Position numbers and translations under genes: made by a program. A DNA stretch of 64,000 nt from KK5 sp034043675 (GTDB lineage: Bacteria; Pseudomonadota; Gammaproteobacteria; Burkholderiales; Burkholderiaceae_C): the NCBI RefSeq assembly GCF_034043675.1, contig NZ_JAXCLA010000012.1:124001-188000 (forward strand), written 5' to 3'. Below the pieces are notes generated by a model that had not been told where the DNA came from, made no database searches, and was given only the letters and a program-made list of their open reading frames with translations. The stretch's first letter is position 1; every line of letters starts with the position of its first letter. Shown here piece by piece: positions 34,703 through 43,335 of the stretch.

Positions 34703-35488
34703 ATGAAGACTGTCTTCTTCTCGTCCGCCCTGCTGGCAGCCGCGCTGTCCGTCACGCCGGCCGCTCACGCCGGCGTCTCGATCAGCGTGGGGCCGCACCA
34801 GAGCGATGCCACCTCGGGGAAGATCTCCCCGTACTGGGGGCTGCCCAACGTCTTCATGGAAACCTTCGACCTGCCCGGCGGTGGGTGCGGGCTGAACGGC
34901 CCGCCGCAATCGGTGGCCGGTGGGCCGTGGGGCATCGTCAAGGGTTCGCTGCAGGGGGCGTACGCCGCACCGGCCGGCGACTCCTCCTGCTACGCCTACG
35001 CACCTGTCTATCAGGGGCAGGGCATGTATGCCGGCTCCGCGCTGCCTGCCGATGCGCCGGTCGGAGCCCTCTCGGCGGTGGACATCCTTTACCAGCCGCT
35101 GATCGACTCACTGCCGGCGGGAACGCAACTGAACTACGTCGGCCTTTACTACGGCTCAATCGACCACTACGACAAGCTGGAGTTCTACTCCGGCACCACG
35201 TTGGTGGCGACGGTGAGCGGCACGAGCATCCTTGATGCCTGCGGCTCCTGCACGCCCGGCGACCGGACCAGCGACGCGACGAACGCCTTCGTCAACCTGT
35301 ACTTCACGCCGGACATCGCCTTCAACCGCTTGCGTTTCGTCACCTATGGCGTCGCTGTCGAGGTAGACAACGTGGCGGTCGGCTTCGACGTCACCCCGGT
35401 GCCCGAGCCGCCGGCGGTGGTGCTGGCCGGCGCGGGCCTGGCGACGCTGCTGTGGATCGCGCGCCGGCGGCGCTCGCCGCGTAAGTAG
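34703..35488 (+). CDS. PEP-CTERM sorting-signal protein
   Basis: A 261-residue secreted protein. The signal peptide ends at TPAAHA. The C-terminus is a PEP-CTERM signal: VPEPPAVVLAGAGLATLLWIA then RRRRSPRK. The middle shows a beta-rich domain with several cysteines (GGGCGLNG, SSCYAYA, DACGSCTPGD) and no family I can name. A GTG two codons upstream is in frame; the ATG at 34703 is better placed after GAGGTG. It would need an exosortase for sorting, and none is in the window. Confidence 0.85.
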   Translation: MKTVFFSSALLAAALSVTPAAHAGVSISVGPHQSDATSGKISPYWGLPNVFMETFDLPGGGCGLNGPPQSVAGGPWGIVKGSLQGAYAAPAGDSSCYAYAPVYQGQGMYAGSALPADAPVGALSAVDILYQPLIDSLPAGTQLNYVGLYYGSIDHYDKLEFYSGTTLVATVSGTSILDACGSCTPGDRTSDATNAFVNLYFTPDIAFNRLRFVTYGVAVEVDNVAVGFDVTPVPEPPAVVLAGAGLATLLWIARRRRSPRK

Positions 35489-35500
35489 AGCGCGGGCTAG

Positions 35501-37795
35501 CTAGCGGCGGGCCTGGCGCCCGCCGAGCGCCTGCCACAGCGGCTTCTTCGCCTTCAGGTGGCGCTCGATGCCGTCGTTGAGCCGGCCGCGCAAGTCAACC
35601 ACCTCGTCCACCCGGCCGTAGATCCCCGGGAAGCGCAGGTCCAGCCACAGCCACAAGGTGCAGGAGCGCAGCGCCTGCTCCATCCGCTCCAGGCGGCTGT
35701 GCTCGTCCACGTCGGCCAGGAACCAGGGCTCGCCGGCGCGGCCGTTGCGCGCATGGCCGTCCGCCCACTCCAGGTACTCCATCAGCTGCGCGGGCGTGCG
35801 CGTGTCCACCGGCGCCTGCGCATAGATGAAGCGCGCCTTCAGCGGCAGCCGGCCGGCGTTGCGGTCCAGCGCCTCGGCCAGCTCCAGCATCTGCTCCAGC
35901 TCGGCCACGGCGAAATGCGCGTCGTCCAGTCGCAGCTGCGCCACGAACACGTCCAGCACCGCGCGCAGCCGGTTCAGGTCCAGGCGCTGCGCGATCGTCT
36001 CCACATGCCACCAGTTCGGCGCCACCGCGGCCTTGAAGTCGCGCGGCGCCCGGGGCGTCTTCGCCATCGCTTCCTTCAGGCCGCGCGCGGCCGTCGGCTC
36101 GGCTTCGCGCAGCACGCCGGCGAAGCCTTCGTCGTGGATGCCGTAGCGGCCCGCGCGGCCGGCGATCTGGTGCGTCTCCGACACCGACAGCTCGCGGTCG
36201 GACTGGCCGTCGAATTTCGTCATCGTGCTGAACAGCACGCGGCGGATCGGCAGGTTCAGGCCCATGCCGATCGCATCGGTGGCGACGAGGATGTGCGAGG
36301 CGCCCTGCGCGAAGCGCTCGGCCTCGCGCCGCCGCACCTCCGGCGGCAGCGCGCCGTAGATCACCGAGACCGGATGGCCGCTCTGCGCGATCTGGTCGCG
36401 CAGCATCAGGACCTCGCGGCGGCTGAAGGCCACCACCGCGTCGCCGCGCAGCAGTGAGGCGATCGGCACCGGGCCCGGCAGCAGCTGCACCTCCTGCTTG
36501 CGTTCGAACTCGCGCACCGTGCAGGACTCGCCGCACAGGCCCAGCAGCTGCTCGATCGCCGGCACCGCGTAGGCCGAGCAGATGATGATCAGCTCGTTCG
36601 CCGGCACCGCCGTGATCGCCTGCGTCCAGGCCCAGCCGCGATAGGTGTCGAACAGCATCTGCGCCTCATCGATCACCGCCACGTCGACCGGCCGAGCCGT
36701 GTCCACCATCTCGATCGTGCTGGACACGATGCGCGCATCGGGCAGCGGCACGTTCTCCTCGCCGGTCAGCAGCGAGCAGGGCACGCCGCGCGCGACCAGG
36801 CGGTCGCGCCCTTCCAGCGCCAGCAGCCGCAGCGGCGCGAGATAGGCGCCGCGGTGCGCCTGCGCGAGCTGCTCGAAAGCCGCGTGCGTCTTGCCGCTGT
36901 TGGGCGGGCCGACGAACAGGGTCACCGTGCGTTGCATCCGCCGTGCGGTCTCGAAGCTGTCCGGGTAGCCGCGGAAGGCCAGGTCCTGGTTCAAGGCGGC
37001 CAGCGCATTGAGCTCGGCCACATGGCTCTCCCAGCGGTCCTGCGCACGCGTGCAGGCGTTCTTCAGCGCGGCCAGATCCTGCGGGATCGCGCACTCGGCC
37101 TGCAGGCGCGGCAGCAGCGTGTCGACCTGCGCCGAGTCGCCGGCCATGCTGCGCGCGACGAGTGCCTGCAGATGCGCGAGCAGCTCCTGCGCATGTTCAT
37201 AGGCGGGCCGCTGGCCGATCGCGGCCTTCAGCGCGTGCATGTCGCCCTCGCGGTAGAAGCGCCAGACGGGGGCTGCCTCATCGAGCGCCACCCGGTAGGC
37301 CACCGTCAGCTGCGCGCCGGCAGGCTCGGCCAGCTTCAGCACCTGCTTGCACAGCCGCGCCCAGGTCGTGCCCTCGCGCACCAGGCCCAGTGCTTCGAGC
37401 TGGGCCGTGCGCTGCTGCATCAGCGCCCGCACGGTGGGGGCCGTGCCGACGGCATCAATGTGCTGCAGCGCCGATTCGATCAGCGCCGGCGCGATCCAGC
37501 GGCTCGGCCGTGCGCCGGACACCGCCTTCTGGATCATCACCAGCCCGAGCCGGTCCAGTCGTTCCTCGCCGTCATCGATGCCCTCCAGGTCGGCGGGCGA
37601 AATCACCTGCGGTAATTGATAGGCCGACTGGCGGATGCGCTGCCATTGCTCGGCCGTGACGTCACTCGGAATGCGGGCCAGATGCCGCGCATGCGGAAGC
37701 GAGAGAGGGGTGGGGGCAGGGGATGAAATCTCGGGCACGAGAGCGATGAAACCAGCGATGAAACCAGGAGAGGGCGGCGCAAGCCTTGCCGTCAT
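35501..37795 (-). CDS. Suv3-like DEAD/DEAH-box RNA helicase
   Basis: A 764-residue superfamily-2 helicase of the Suv3 type, otherwise known from the mitochondrial RNA degradosome. Motifs: I GPPNSGKTHAAFEQLA, II DEAQML, Ib SSTIEMVD, and V/VI LVATDAIGMGLNLPI and HQIAGRAGRYG. An N-terminal alpha-helical region of about 330 residues precedes the helicase core, longer than in many relatives. The frame remains open upstream to 38071 but the start at MTARLAPPSP is preferred because the upstream sequence holds the regulatory repeats of the EPS locus. A role in RNA turnover is expected. Confidence 0.88.
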   Translation of the reverse strand: MTARLAPPSPGFIAGFIALVPEISSPAPTPLSLPHARHLARIPSDVTAEQWQRIRQSAYQLPQVISPADLEGIDDGEERLDRLGLVMIQKAVSGARPSRWIAPALIESALQHIDAVGTAPTVRALMQQRTAQLEALGLVREGTTWARLCKQVLKLAEPAGAQLTVAYRVALDEAAPVWRFYREGDMHALKAAIGQRPAYEHAQELLAHLQALVARSMAGDSAQVDTLLPRLQAECAIPQDLAALKNACTRAQDRWESHVAELNALAALNQDLAFRGYPDSFETARRMQRTVTLFVGPPNSGKTHAAFEQLAQAHRGAYLAPLRLLALEGRDRLVARGVPCSLLTGEENVPLPDARIVSSTIEMVDTARPVDVAVIDEAQMLFDTYRGWAWTQAITAVPANELIIICSAYAVPAIEQLLGLCGESCTVREFERKQEVQLLPGPVPIASLLRGDAVVAFSRREVLMLRDQIAQSGHPVSVIYGALPPEVRRREAERFAQGASHILVATDAIGMGLNLPIRRVLFSTMTKFDGQSDRELSVSETHQIAGRAGRYGIHDEGFAGVLREAEPTAARGLKEAMAKTPRAPRDFKAAVAPNWWHVETIAQRLDLNRLRAVLDVFVAQLRLDDAHFAVAELEQMLELAEALDRNAGRLPLKARFIYAQAPVDTRTPAQLMEYLEWADGHARNGRAGEPWFLADVDEHSRLERMEQALRSCTLWLWLDLRFPGIYGRVDEVVDLRGRLNDGIERHLKAKKPLWQALGGRQARR

Positions 37796-38179
37796 TCTTA
37801 CCGAAGCGCCTCGACCCAAGCTGATCTTGCACAGTGTGGATGTGTTCGTCGAGGCATGAAATGCACCGCTGAAACTCGTCGTTAGGCGATTTCGGGGATG
37901 GCTCCTTAATTTTAAGTAACAAGCCGGAGGCATCGCCGCCGTCACGATGCATTTGTGCAGTGCATCAAAACGAATTTGTGCACTGCAGCGAAGACGCCCG
38001 TGCACATCGAAGGTTCCTGCTGATCCGACCTGGCGCCGAACACTCGCCGATTGGTGCGTCGCACGCATCACTGGGGCGGCATGCGCTGGCTTGGGGCGTT
38101 ACTTTTTCACGGAACGTGGCGCGCTGTTTGCAAAGAGACCCCCGTCTGTCCACCAAACCAGATGTACGGGAGATGGTCC
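37796..38179. other. Divergent intergenic region between helicase and EPS locus
   Basis: This 384-base region holds no convincing gene. Left part: the helicase promoter/leader, with a CTTAATTTTAAG palindrome near 37907-37918. Middle: the direct operator-like repeats at 37952-37986. Right part: the leader of the sugar transferase gene with GGGAG eight bases before its ATG. Confidence 0.6.
37952..37986 (+). promoter_or_regulatory. Tandem direct repeats upstream of the EPS locus
   Basis: TTTGTGCAGTGC (37952-37963) and TTTGTGCACTGC (37975-37986) differ at one base and are 23 bp apart, about two helical turns. The left copy is also flanked by ATGCA/TGCAT arms. They lie about 200 bases before the first EPS gene, a good place for an activator. 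Confidence 0.55.
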
Positions 38180-38860
38180 ATGAACGCTGCCAATTTTGTG
38201 GCGCAAGCCCAAGACGTCCACGCTGTCGCTGACGCCGGGCTTCAGAGGCTGCGCGATGCAGTCGAACTGCGGCTCAACCAGGCCGCTGCGCTGATTCTTT
38301 TAACACTGCTGAGCCCGCTGATGCTGGTCGTCGCCTGGCTGATCTGGCGACGCGATGGCGCGCCGATCTTCTTCGGCCACTACCGCGTCGGCCTTGACGG
38401 CCGGCTGTTCCGCTGCCTCAAGTTCCGCTCGATGCTGCTGGACGCCGACCGCGCGCTCGCCGACCTGCTGCGCGACGACCCCGCCGCGCGTGCCGAATGG
38501 GAGCGCGACCAGAAGCTGACGAACGACCCGCGCATCACGCCGGTGGGCCACTTCCTGCGCAAGACCAGCCTCGACGAGCTGCCGCAGCTGTTCAACGTGC
38601 TGCGCGGCGAGATGAGCCTCGTCGGCCCGCGGCCGATCACCGTCGGCGAGCTGCCGCGCTACGGCCGCACGCGTTGGCACTACCTCAGCGTGCGTCCTGG
38701 CATCACGGGCCTCTGGCAGGTCAGCGGCCGCAACAACACCAGCTACGAAGAGCGCGTGGCGCTCGATCGCCGCTATGTGGAGCAACGCTCGATGGCCGGC
38801 GATGTCGGCATCCTGCTGAAGACCGTACGAGTGGTGTTGCTCCGCGAAGGCGCGCGCTGA
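38180..38860 (+). CDS. EPS priming sugar-phosphate transferase (undecaprenyl-phosphate type)
   Basis: A 226-residue membrane enzyme of the WcaJ/WbaP/EpsL catalytic-domain class. It links the first sugar phosphate to undecaprenyl phosphate to start the repeat unit. One hydrophobic helix lies at about residues 34-55 (LILLTLLSPLMLVVAWLIW). Catalytic-domain motifs are KFRSM, TSLDELPQLFNVLRGEMSLVGPRP and RPGITGLWQVSGR. It lacks the large N-terminal membrane half of WbaP, as EpsL and CpsE-type short forms do. It is the first gene of the locus. Confidence 0.93.
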   Translation: MNAANFVAQAQDVHAVADAGLQRLRDAVELRLNQAAALILLTLLSPLMLVVAWLIWRRDGAPIFFGHYRVGLDGRLFRCLKFRSMLLDADRALADLLRDDPAARAEWERDQKLTNDPRITPVGHFLRKTSLDELPQLFNVLRGEMSLVGPRPITVGELPRYGRTRWHYLSVRPGITGLWQVSGRNNTSYEERVALDRRYVEQRSMAGDVGILLKTVRVVLLREGAR

Positions 38861-38861
38861 C

Positions 38862-39950
38862 ATGCGCCGCGCACTTGAAATAGAAGTCCCCGGCAAGGTC
38901 GTCCACGTGGTGGGCAACCTCACCGACGAGGTGTTCAGCTTCCTCGGCCCCGCGGCCCAGGCGGTGGCGCGCAGCGGGCGCGAGCAGGCGGTCGTGATGA
39001 TCGACCAGTCGCGCTACCGGCACCATCTCGCCCGGCTGCACGAGTCGGCCGAGCTGGCGCTGGTGCCCAGCGAGCGCAACCCGTTCAAGCAGTGGACGGC
39101 GCTGCATCAGGCCTGCTGCACGCAGTTCGCGCGCGGGCCGCTGCATGCGGTGCACTTCCATGGATTGATGCCGGCGCTGGTTGGCTCGCAGGCGGTGCGC
39201 GCGGTGCCGGGCGCGCGGAATGCGCCGGTGTTTTTCTCGCCGCACGGCTCGATCTCACTGGGCAGCTCGCTCGGCGGGCTGGGCCGGTTGCTGCGCACGG
39301 TCGTCGGCTCGGCGCGCGGTTCGGCCATCGTCAACCAGCCGCAGGAGAGCCGCCAGTTCGAGGACTGGCCCTCGTCCGAGCTGGTCGAAAGCCCGGTCGC
39401 CGAGCTGTTCTTCGAGCTGGTGCGCAAGGAGGCCCGCCATCCGCTGATCGTCACTGGCGGCCGCTCGCAGAGCCCGCGCAGCGCCGAGCTGCTGGCGCAG
39501 CTGGCCGTGCTGCTCAGCGGCACCGACCTGCGCATCAGCTTCAACTGGATCGGCGACGTCGACGAGGTCTCGCGCGTGCGCTTGAACGCCGCCGGCGTCA
39601 GCGTGTTCGATGTCGACGGCGACGCCGAATGCGCCGCGCGGCTGGCGCCGGGCTGGGTCTACCTCGCGCCTGTCGCGGCACGCGGCTTCCCGCTGTTCCT
39701 GGCCGAGGCGATGGCCGCGGGCCTGCCTTGCGTCGTGTTCGATTGCGGGCCGCACCGCGAGCTGATCAGCGAGGGCGAAAGCGGCTTCCTCTGCACGACC
39801 GAGCGCCAGATGATCGAGCGCATCGCCGCGCTGATCGACGACGCGGCGCTGCGCCAGCGGCTCGGCCGCGCGGCGCAGGCTGCAGCCAAGGCGCGCTTCG
39901 GCGAATCGCAGTTCGGCACCAAGCTGCTCGCGGCCTATGCGCTTGAATAG
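38862..39950 (+). CDS. Glycosyltransferase, family 4-like
   Basis: A 362-residue GT-B fold protein. The C-terminal segment GFPLFLAEAMAAGLPCVVFDCGPHRELISEGESGFL is the nucleotide-sugar-binding E-x7-E motif (here Glu in FLAEAMAAG) of GT4 enzymes, though diverged. It should add a sugar to the lipid-linked EPS unit on the cytoplasmic side. It starts one base after the stop of the priming transferase. Confidence 0.8.
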   Translation: MRRALEIEVPGKVVHVVGNLTDEVFSFLGPAAQAVARSGREQAVVMIDQSRYRHHLARLHESAELALVPSERNPFKQWTALHQACCTQFARGPLHAVHFHGLMPALVGSQAVRAVPGARNAPVFFSPHGSISLGSSLGGLGRLLRTVVGSARGSAIVNQPQESRQFEDWPSSELVESPVAELFFELVRKEARHPLIVTGGRSQSPRSAELLAQLAVLLSGTDLRISFNWIGDVDEVSRVRLNAAGVSVFDVDGDAECAARLAPGWVYLAPVAARGFPLFLAEAMAAGLPCVVFDCGPHRELISEGESGFLCTTERQMIERIAALIDDAALRQRLGRAAQAAAKARFGESQFGTKLLAAYALE

Positions 39951-39995
39951 CGCGATACCTGAGCGGATGGCTCGCTTGTTGCTTCGGAGCTGCGC

Positions 39996-41423
39996 ATGAG
40001 CTTTGCACAACTGCTCCTGGTGCTGCGGGCGCGCTGGCGTTCCGCGCTGGCCGTGCTGCTGGTCGTGACCTTGCTCGTCGCCGGCGCGACCCTGGTGCTG
40101 CCGAACAAGTACACGGCCACGTCCTCCGTCGTGCTGGACGTCAAGTCGCCCGACCCGATCGCCGGCGTCGTGCTGCCGGGCATGACGGTGTCCAGCTACA
40201 TGGGCACGCAGGTCGAGGTGCTGCAGAGCGAGCGTGTGCTGCGCAAGGCGGTCGACGCGATGGGTTCGACTCGCGACCCCGCGTTGCGTGGGCAGTGGGA
40301 AGCCGCGACCGGCGGCCGCGGCGACTTCGCGGCCTGGCTGGCCGCGGGCATCGGGCGCAACCTTGATGTGCGGCCGGGCAAGGACTCTAACGTCGTGCAG
40401 GTCTCGTACACCGCGCGCGATCCCGAGCTGGCCGCAACGATCGCCAACGCCGTCGTCAAGGGCTATATCGAGACGACGCTGGAGCTGCGCACCGAGCCGG
40501 CCAAGCAGTTCAGCCAGCTGTTCGACGAGAGCACCAAGAACCTGCGCGAGGCCCTGGAGGCCGCGCAGGCCAAGCTGTCGGACTTCCAGAAGCGCAGCGG
40601 CATCATCGCCACCGACGAGCGGCTCGACGTCGAGAACAACCGCCTGGCCGAGCTGTCCACGCAGATGGTGGCGCTGCAGGGCCAGGTGGACGATTCGCGC
40701 AGCCGCGACAGCCAGGCCCGCACGCGCGGCGACCAGATGCAGGAAGTCGTCACCAACCAGATGGTGATGACGCTCAGCTCGCAGCTCGCCACGCAGGAGG
40801 CCAAGCTGCAGGAACTGAGCGCCCGCTATGGCGACGCCTACCCGCAGGTGGCCGAGCTGAAGGCCAATATCGACGAACTGCGCAAGCGCCTGAACGCCGA
40901 GCGCTCGCGCATCGCCGGCAGCCTGAACGTCAACAACTCGGTCAACCAGTCGCGCCTGGCCGAGCTGCGCCAGTCGCTGGACGATCAGCGCGCCAAGGTC
41001 TCGCGCATCAAGTTGCTGCGCGACGATGCGCTGGTGCTGCAGCGCGACGTCGAGAACGCCCAGAAGGCCTTCGACGCCGGCTTCAGCCGCAAGAGCCAGA
41101 GCGCGCTGGAGAGCCAGGCGACGCAGACCAACGTCTCCATCATCCGCACGGCCACGCCGCCGCCGTTCCCGTCCTCGCCGCGCACCAACCTCAACATCGC
41201 CGTCGGCCTGCTGATCGGCTTGGTGCTGGGCCTGCTGACGGCCATCGTGCGCGAGCGCCGTGACTGGCGTCTGCGCCTGGACGAGGACGTCACCGACGGC
41301 CTGCGCTACCCGCTGCTGGGCGTGATGCCCGACGGCGACAAGGCCCGCATCGGCCACCGCACGGCGGCCTGGCGCGGTGCGCTGGATCGCGTGCTCGGTC
41401 GCACTCAACTGATCGGTTCCTGA
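39996..41423 (+). CDS. epsF: Chain-length determinant protein (EpsF/Wzz type)
   Basis: A 475-residue polysaccharide co-polymerase. Membrane helix 1 is at about 17-37, followed by a periplasmic domain with long coiled coils (roughly 165-370) and membrane helix 2 at about 398-418 (NLNIAVGLLIGLVLGLLTAIV), preceded by the Pro-rich signature TPPPFPSSP. It fits the EpsF family (chain-length determinant of PEP-CTERM-associated EPS loci). It should set chain length together with EpsG, whose gene starts six bases downstream. Confidence 0.92.
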   Translation: MSFAQLLLVLRARWRSALAVLLVVTLLVAGATLVLPNKYTATSSVVLDVKSPDPIAGVVLPGMTVSSYMGTQVEVLQSERVLRKAVDAMGSTRDPALRGQWEAATGGRGDFAAWLAAGIGRNLDVRPGKDSNVVQVSYTARDPELAATIANAVVKGYIETTLELRTEPAKQFSQLFDESTKNLREALEAAQAKLSDFQKRSGIIATDERLDVENNRLAELSTQMVALQGQVDDSRSRDSQARTRGDQMQEVVTNQMVMTLSSQLATQEAKLQELSARYGDAYPQVAELKANIDELRKRLNAERSRIAGSLNVNNSVNQSRLAELRQSLDDQRAKVSRIKLLRDDALVLQRDVENAQKAFDAGFSRKSQSALESQATQTNVSIIRTATPPPFPSSPRTNLNIAVGLLIGLVLGLLTAIVRERRDWRLRLDEDVTDGLRYPLLGVMPDGDKARIGHRTAAWRGALDRVLGRTQLIGS

Positions 41424-41429
41424 ACAGCG

Positions 41430-42335
41430 ATGAATATGCGATCTCCCGTCGAACTGAAGGCCGTCTCCAACCCGCCGCCCGCGGCGCAGGAGCCCCGCGT
41501 GGTCGACCGCAGCATCGGCGATTTCATCGGCGAGCTGCGCCAGCTCAGCAATGCGCAGATCGAGCAGGTGTTGGCCTACCAGCGCAAGCACGGCGTGCGC
41601 TTCGGCGAGGCCGCGGTGGCGCTGGCGCTGGCCACGCGCGAAGACGTGATGTGGGCGCTGTCCAAGCAGTTCCACTATCCCTATGCCTCCGGCGACGGCG
41701 CGCGCTTCAACCCCGAGCTGGTCGCCGCGATCGATCCGTTCAACCCACAGACCGAGGCCTTCCGCGGCATCCGCAGCCAGCTGATGATGGGCGCGATGGC
41801 GGCCGACCAGCCCAAGCGCGCGCTGGCGCTGCTGAGCCCCGACACCGGCGACGGCAAGACCTTCTTCGCCGCCAACCTGGCGATCGTGTTCAGCCAACTC
41901 GGCGCCAAGACCTTGCTGATCGATGCCGACATGCGCACGCCGCGCCAGCACCAGCTCTTCGACATCCCGCACGAGACGGGCCTGTCCAGCGTGCTCTCGG
42001 GCCGCGCCGAGGCCAACGTCGTGCGGCCTGTGCCTGACCTGCCGAGCCTCTACGTGATGCCCGTCGGCGCGGTGCCGCCGAACCCGCTGGAGCTGCTGCA
42101 GCGGCCCGCCTTCGGCCTGCTGGTGCACGAGCTGCTTGCCAAGTTCGACCACGTGATCGTCGACACCCCGGCCAGCATCTACGGCGCCGACTCGCGCGTG
42201 CTGGCCGCCAAGTGCGGCCTGGCGATGGTGGTGGCGCGGCGCAGCGTCAGCCGCATGAAGTCGGTCCACGGCCTGGTGTCCGAGATCACGCGCGGCGCGG
42301 TGCAGTTCGCGGGGATGGTCGTCAATGAACATTGA
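41430..42335 (+). CDS. epsG: EpsG-type capsular/EPS tyrosine kinase homologue with MshEN-like N-terminus
   Basis: A 301-residue cytoplasmic BY-kinase-type ATPase. The Walker A motif is DTGDGKT (Lys143), Walker A' is LLIDADMR (162-169), and the Walker B-like VIVDTP follows. The N-terminal 85 residues carry two 24-residue repeats (28-51 and 57-80) separated by exactly five residues (RKHGV), the layout of the MshEN domain that binds c-di-GMP in type II secretion ATPases. The C-terminus ends at NEH without the tyrosine cluster that BY-kinases autophosphorylate. It probably drives or gates EpsF, with c-di-GMP as a possible signal (inference). Confidence 0.9.
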   Translation: MNMRSPVELKAVSNPPPAAQEPRVVDRSIGDFIGELRQLSNAQIEQVLAYQRKHGVRFGEAAVALALATREDVMWALSKQFHYPYASGDGARFNPELVAAIDPFNPQTEAFRGIRSQLMMGAMAADQPKRALALLSPDTGDGKTFFAANLAIVFSQLGAKTLLIDADMRTPRQHQLFDIPHETGLSSVLSGRAEANVVRPVPDLPSLYVMPVGAVPPNPLELLQRPAFGLLVHELLAKFDHVIVDTPASIYGADSRVLAAKCGLAMVVARRSVSRMKSVHGLVSEITRGAVQFAGMVVNEH

Positions 42336-43332
42336 ACAACGCGTGCTGCTCGTGATCCCGACGCTCAACGAGGCGCGCGGCATCGAGGGCGTGATCGCGC
42401 GCCTGCTCGACGACGCGCCGCCCGAGCTGCGCATCGTCGTCGCCGATGGCGGCAGCAGCGACGGCACGCCGGAACTCGTGCAGAAGCTGGCGCAGCAGGA
42501 GCCCCGCCTCTCGCTGCTGCACAACCCGCGCCGCATCCAGAGCGCGGCGGTCAACCTCGCCGTGCAGCGCTTCGGCTCCGAGGCCGAGGTGCTGGTGCGC
42601 TGCGACGCGCACGCCGGCTATCCGGCCGGCTTCGTGCGCAGCCTGCTGGCGACGCTGGAGCGCAGTGGTGCCGATGCGGTCGTCGTGCCGATGGATTCGC
42701 AGGGTGAGACCTGCTTCCAGCGCGCCGTCGCCTGGGTGTCGAACACGGCGCTGGGCACCGGCGGTTCGGCGCACCGCGGCGGCCGCCGCAGCGGCTTCGT
42801 CGACCACGGCCATCACGCGGCCTTCCGCATGGCCTCGTTCCGCCGCGCCGGCGGCTACGACGAGAGCTTCACGCACAACGAGGACGCCGAGCTGGACTGC
42901 CGCCAGCGCGGACTCGGCAGCCGCATTTGGCTCGATGCCGACATCCGTCTCGACTACGCGCCGCGCGCCACGCCGGCCGGCCTCGCGCGCCAGTACTTCG
43001 CCTATGGCCGCGGCCGTTCGCGCACGGTGCGCCGGCATCCCGGCTCGATGCGCGCGCGCCAACTGGCCCTGCCCGTCAACCTGGTCCTGCTGGTGCTGTG
43101 CACCGCGCTGAGCCCCTGGCTGCCGCTGCTGGCCGCCTGGCCGCTCGCTTACCTGGCCGTGTTGGCGCTGGGATCGTTGCAGATCGCCCTGCGCCAGCGC
43201 TCGGCCTGCGGCCTGCTGGCCGGCGCGGCCGCCGCGACCATGCATCTCGCCTGGGCCGCGGGCTTCCTGTCCGGCCTGACGCTGATCCGCGAGACGCGCT
43301 GGCTTCCCGTGCAAAGTTTCAACCAGCCCTAG
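42325..43332 (+). CDS. Glycosyltransferase family 2 (ExoA-like)
   Basis: A 335-residue GT-A enzyme. The N-terminal domain shows IPTLNEARGIEGVIARLL, VVADGGSSDGT and the D-x-D-like CDAHAGYP. HNEDAELDCRQRGLGSRI is the second catalytic region and includes the ED motif. Two to three membrane helices follow (LALPVNLVLLVLCTALSPWL and ALGSLQIAL onward). Its layout matches ExoA-type EPS glycosyltransferases. It overlaps epsG by eleven bases. Confidence 0.88.
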   Translation: MNIEQRVLLVIPTLNEARGIEGVIARLLDDAPPELRIVVADGGSSDGTPELVQKLAQQEPRLSLLHNPRRIQSAAVNLAVQRFGSEAEVLVRCDAHAGYPAGFVRSLLATLERSGADAVVVPMDSQGETCFQRAVAWVSNTALGTGGSAHRGGRRSGFVDHGHHAAFRMASFRRAGGYDESFTHNEDAELDCRQRGLGSRIWLDADIRLDYAPRATPAGLARQYFAYGRGRSRTVRRHPGSMRARQLALPVNLVLLVLCTALSPWLPLLAAWPLAYLAVLALGSLQIALRQRSACGLLAGAAAATMHLAWAAGFLSGLTLIRETRWLPVQSFNQP

Positions 43333-43335
43333 CCC

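Noticed and set aside
37947..38183. Short plus-strand frames across the repeats before the EPS locus
   Set aside because: No ribosome site, Arg-rich composition, and overlap with operator-like repeats.
39255..42554. A 1099-codon minus-strand frame opposite epsF/epsG
   Set aside because: His/Arg/Gln/Leu-rich antisense shadow with no motif; the plus-strand genes are well supported.
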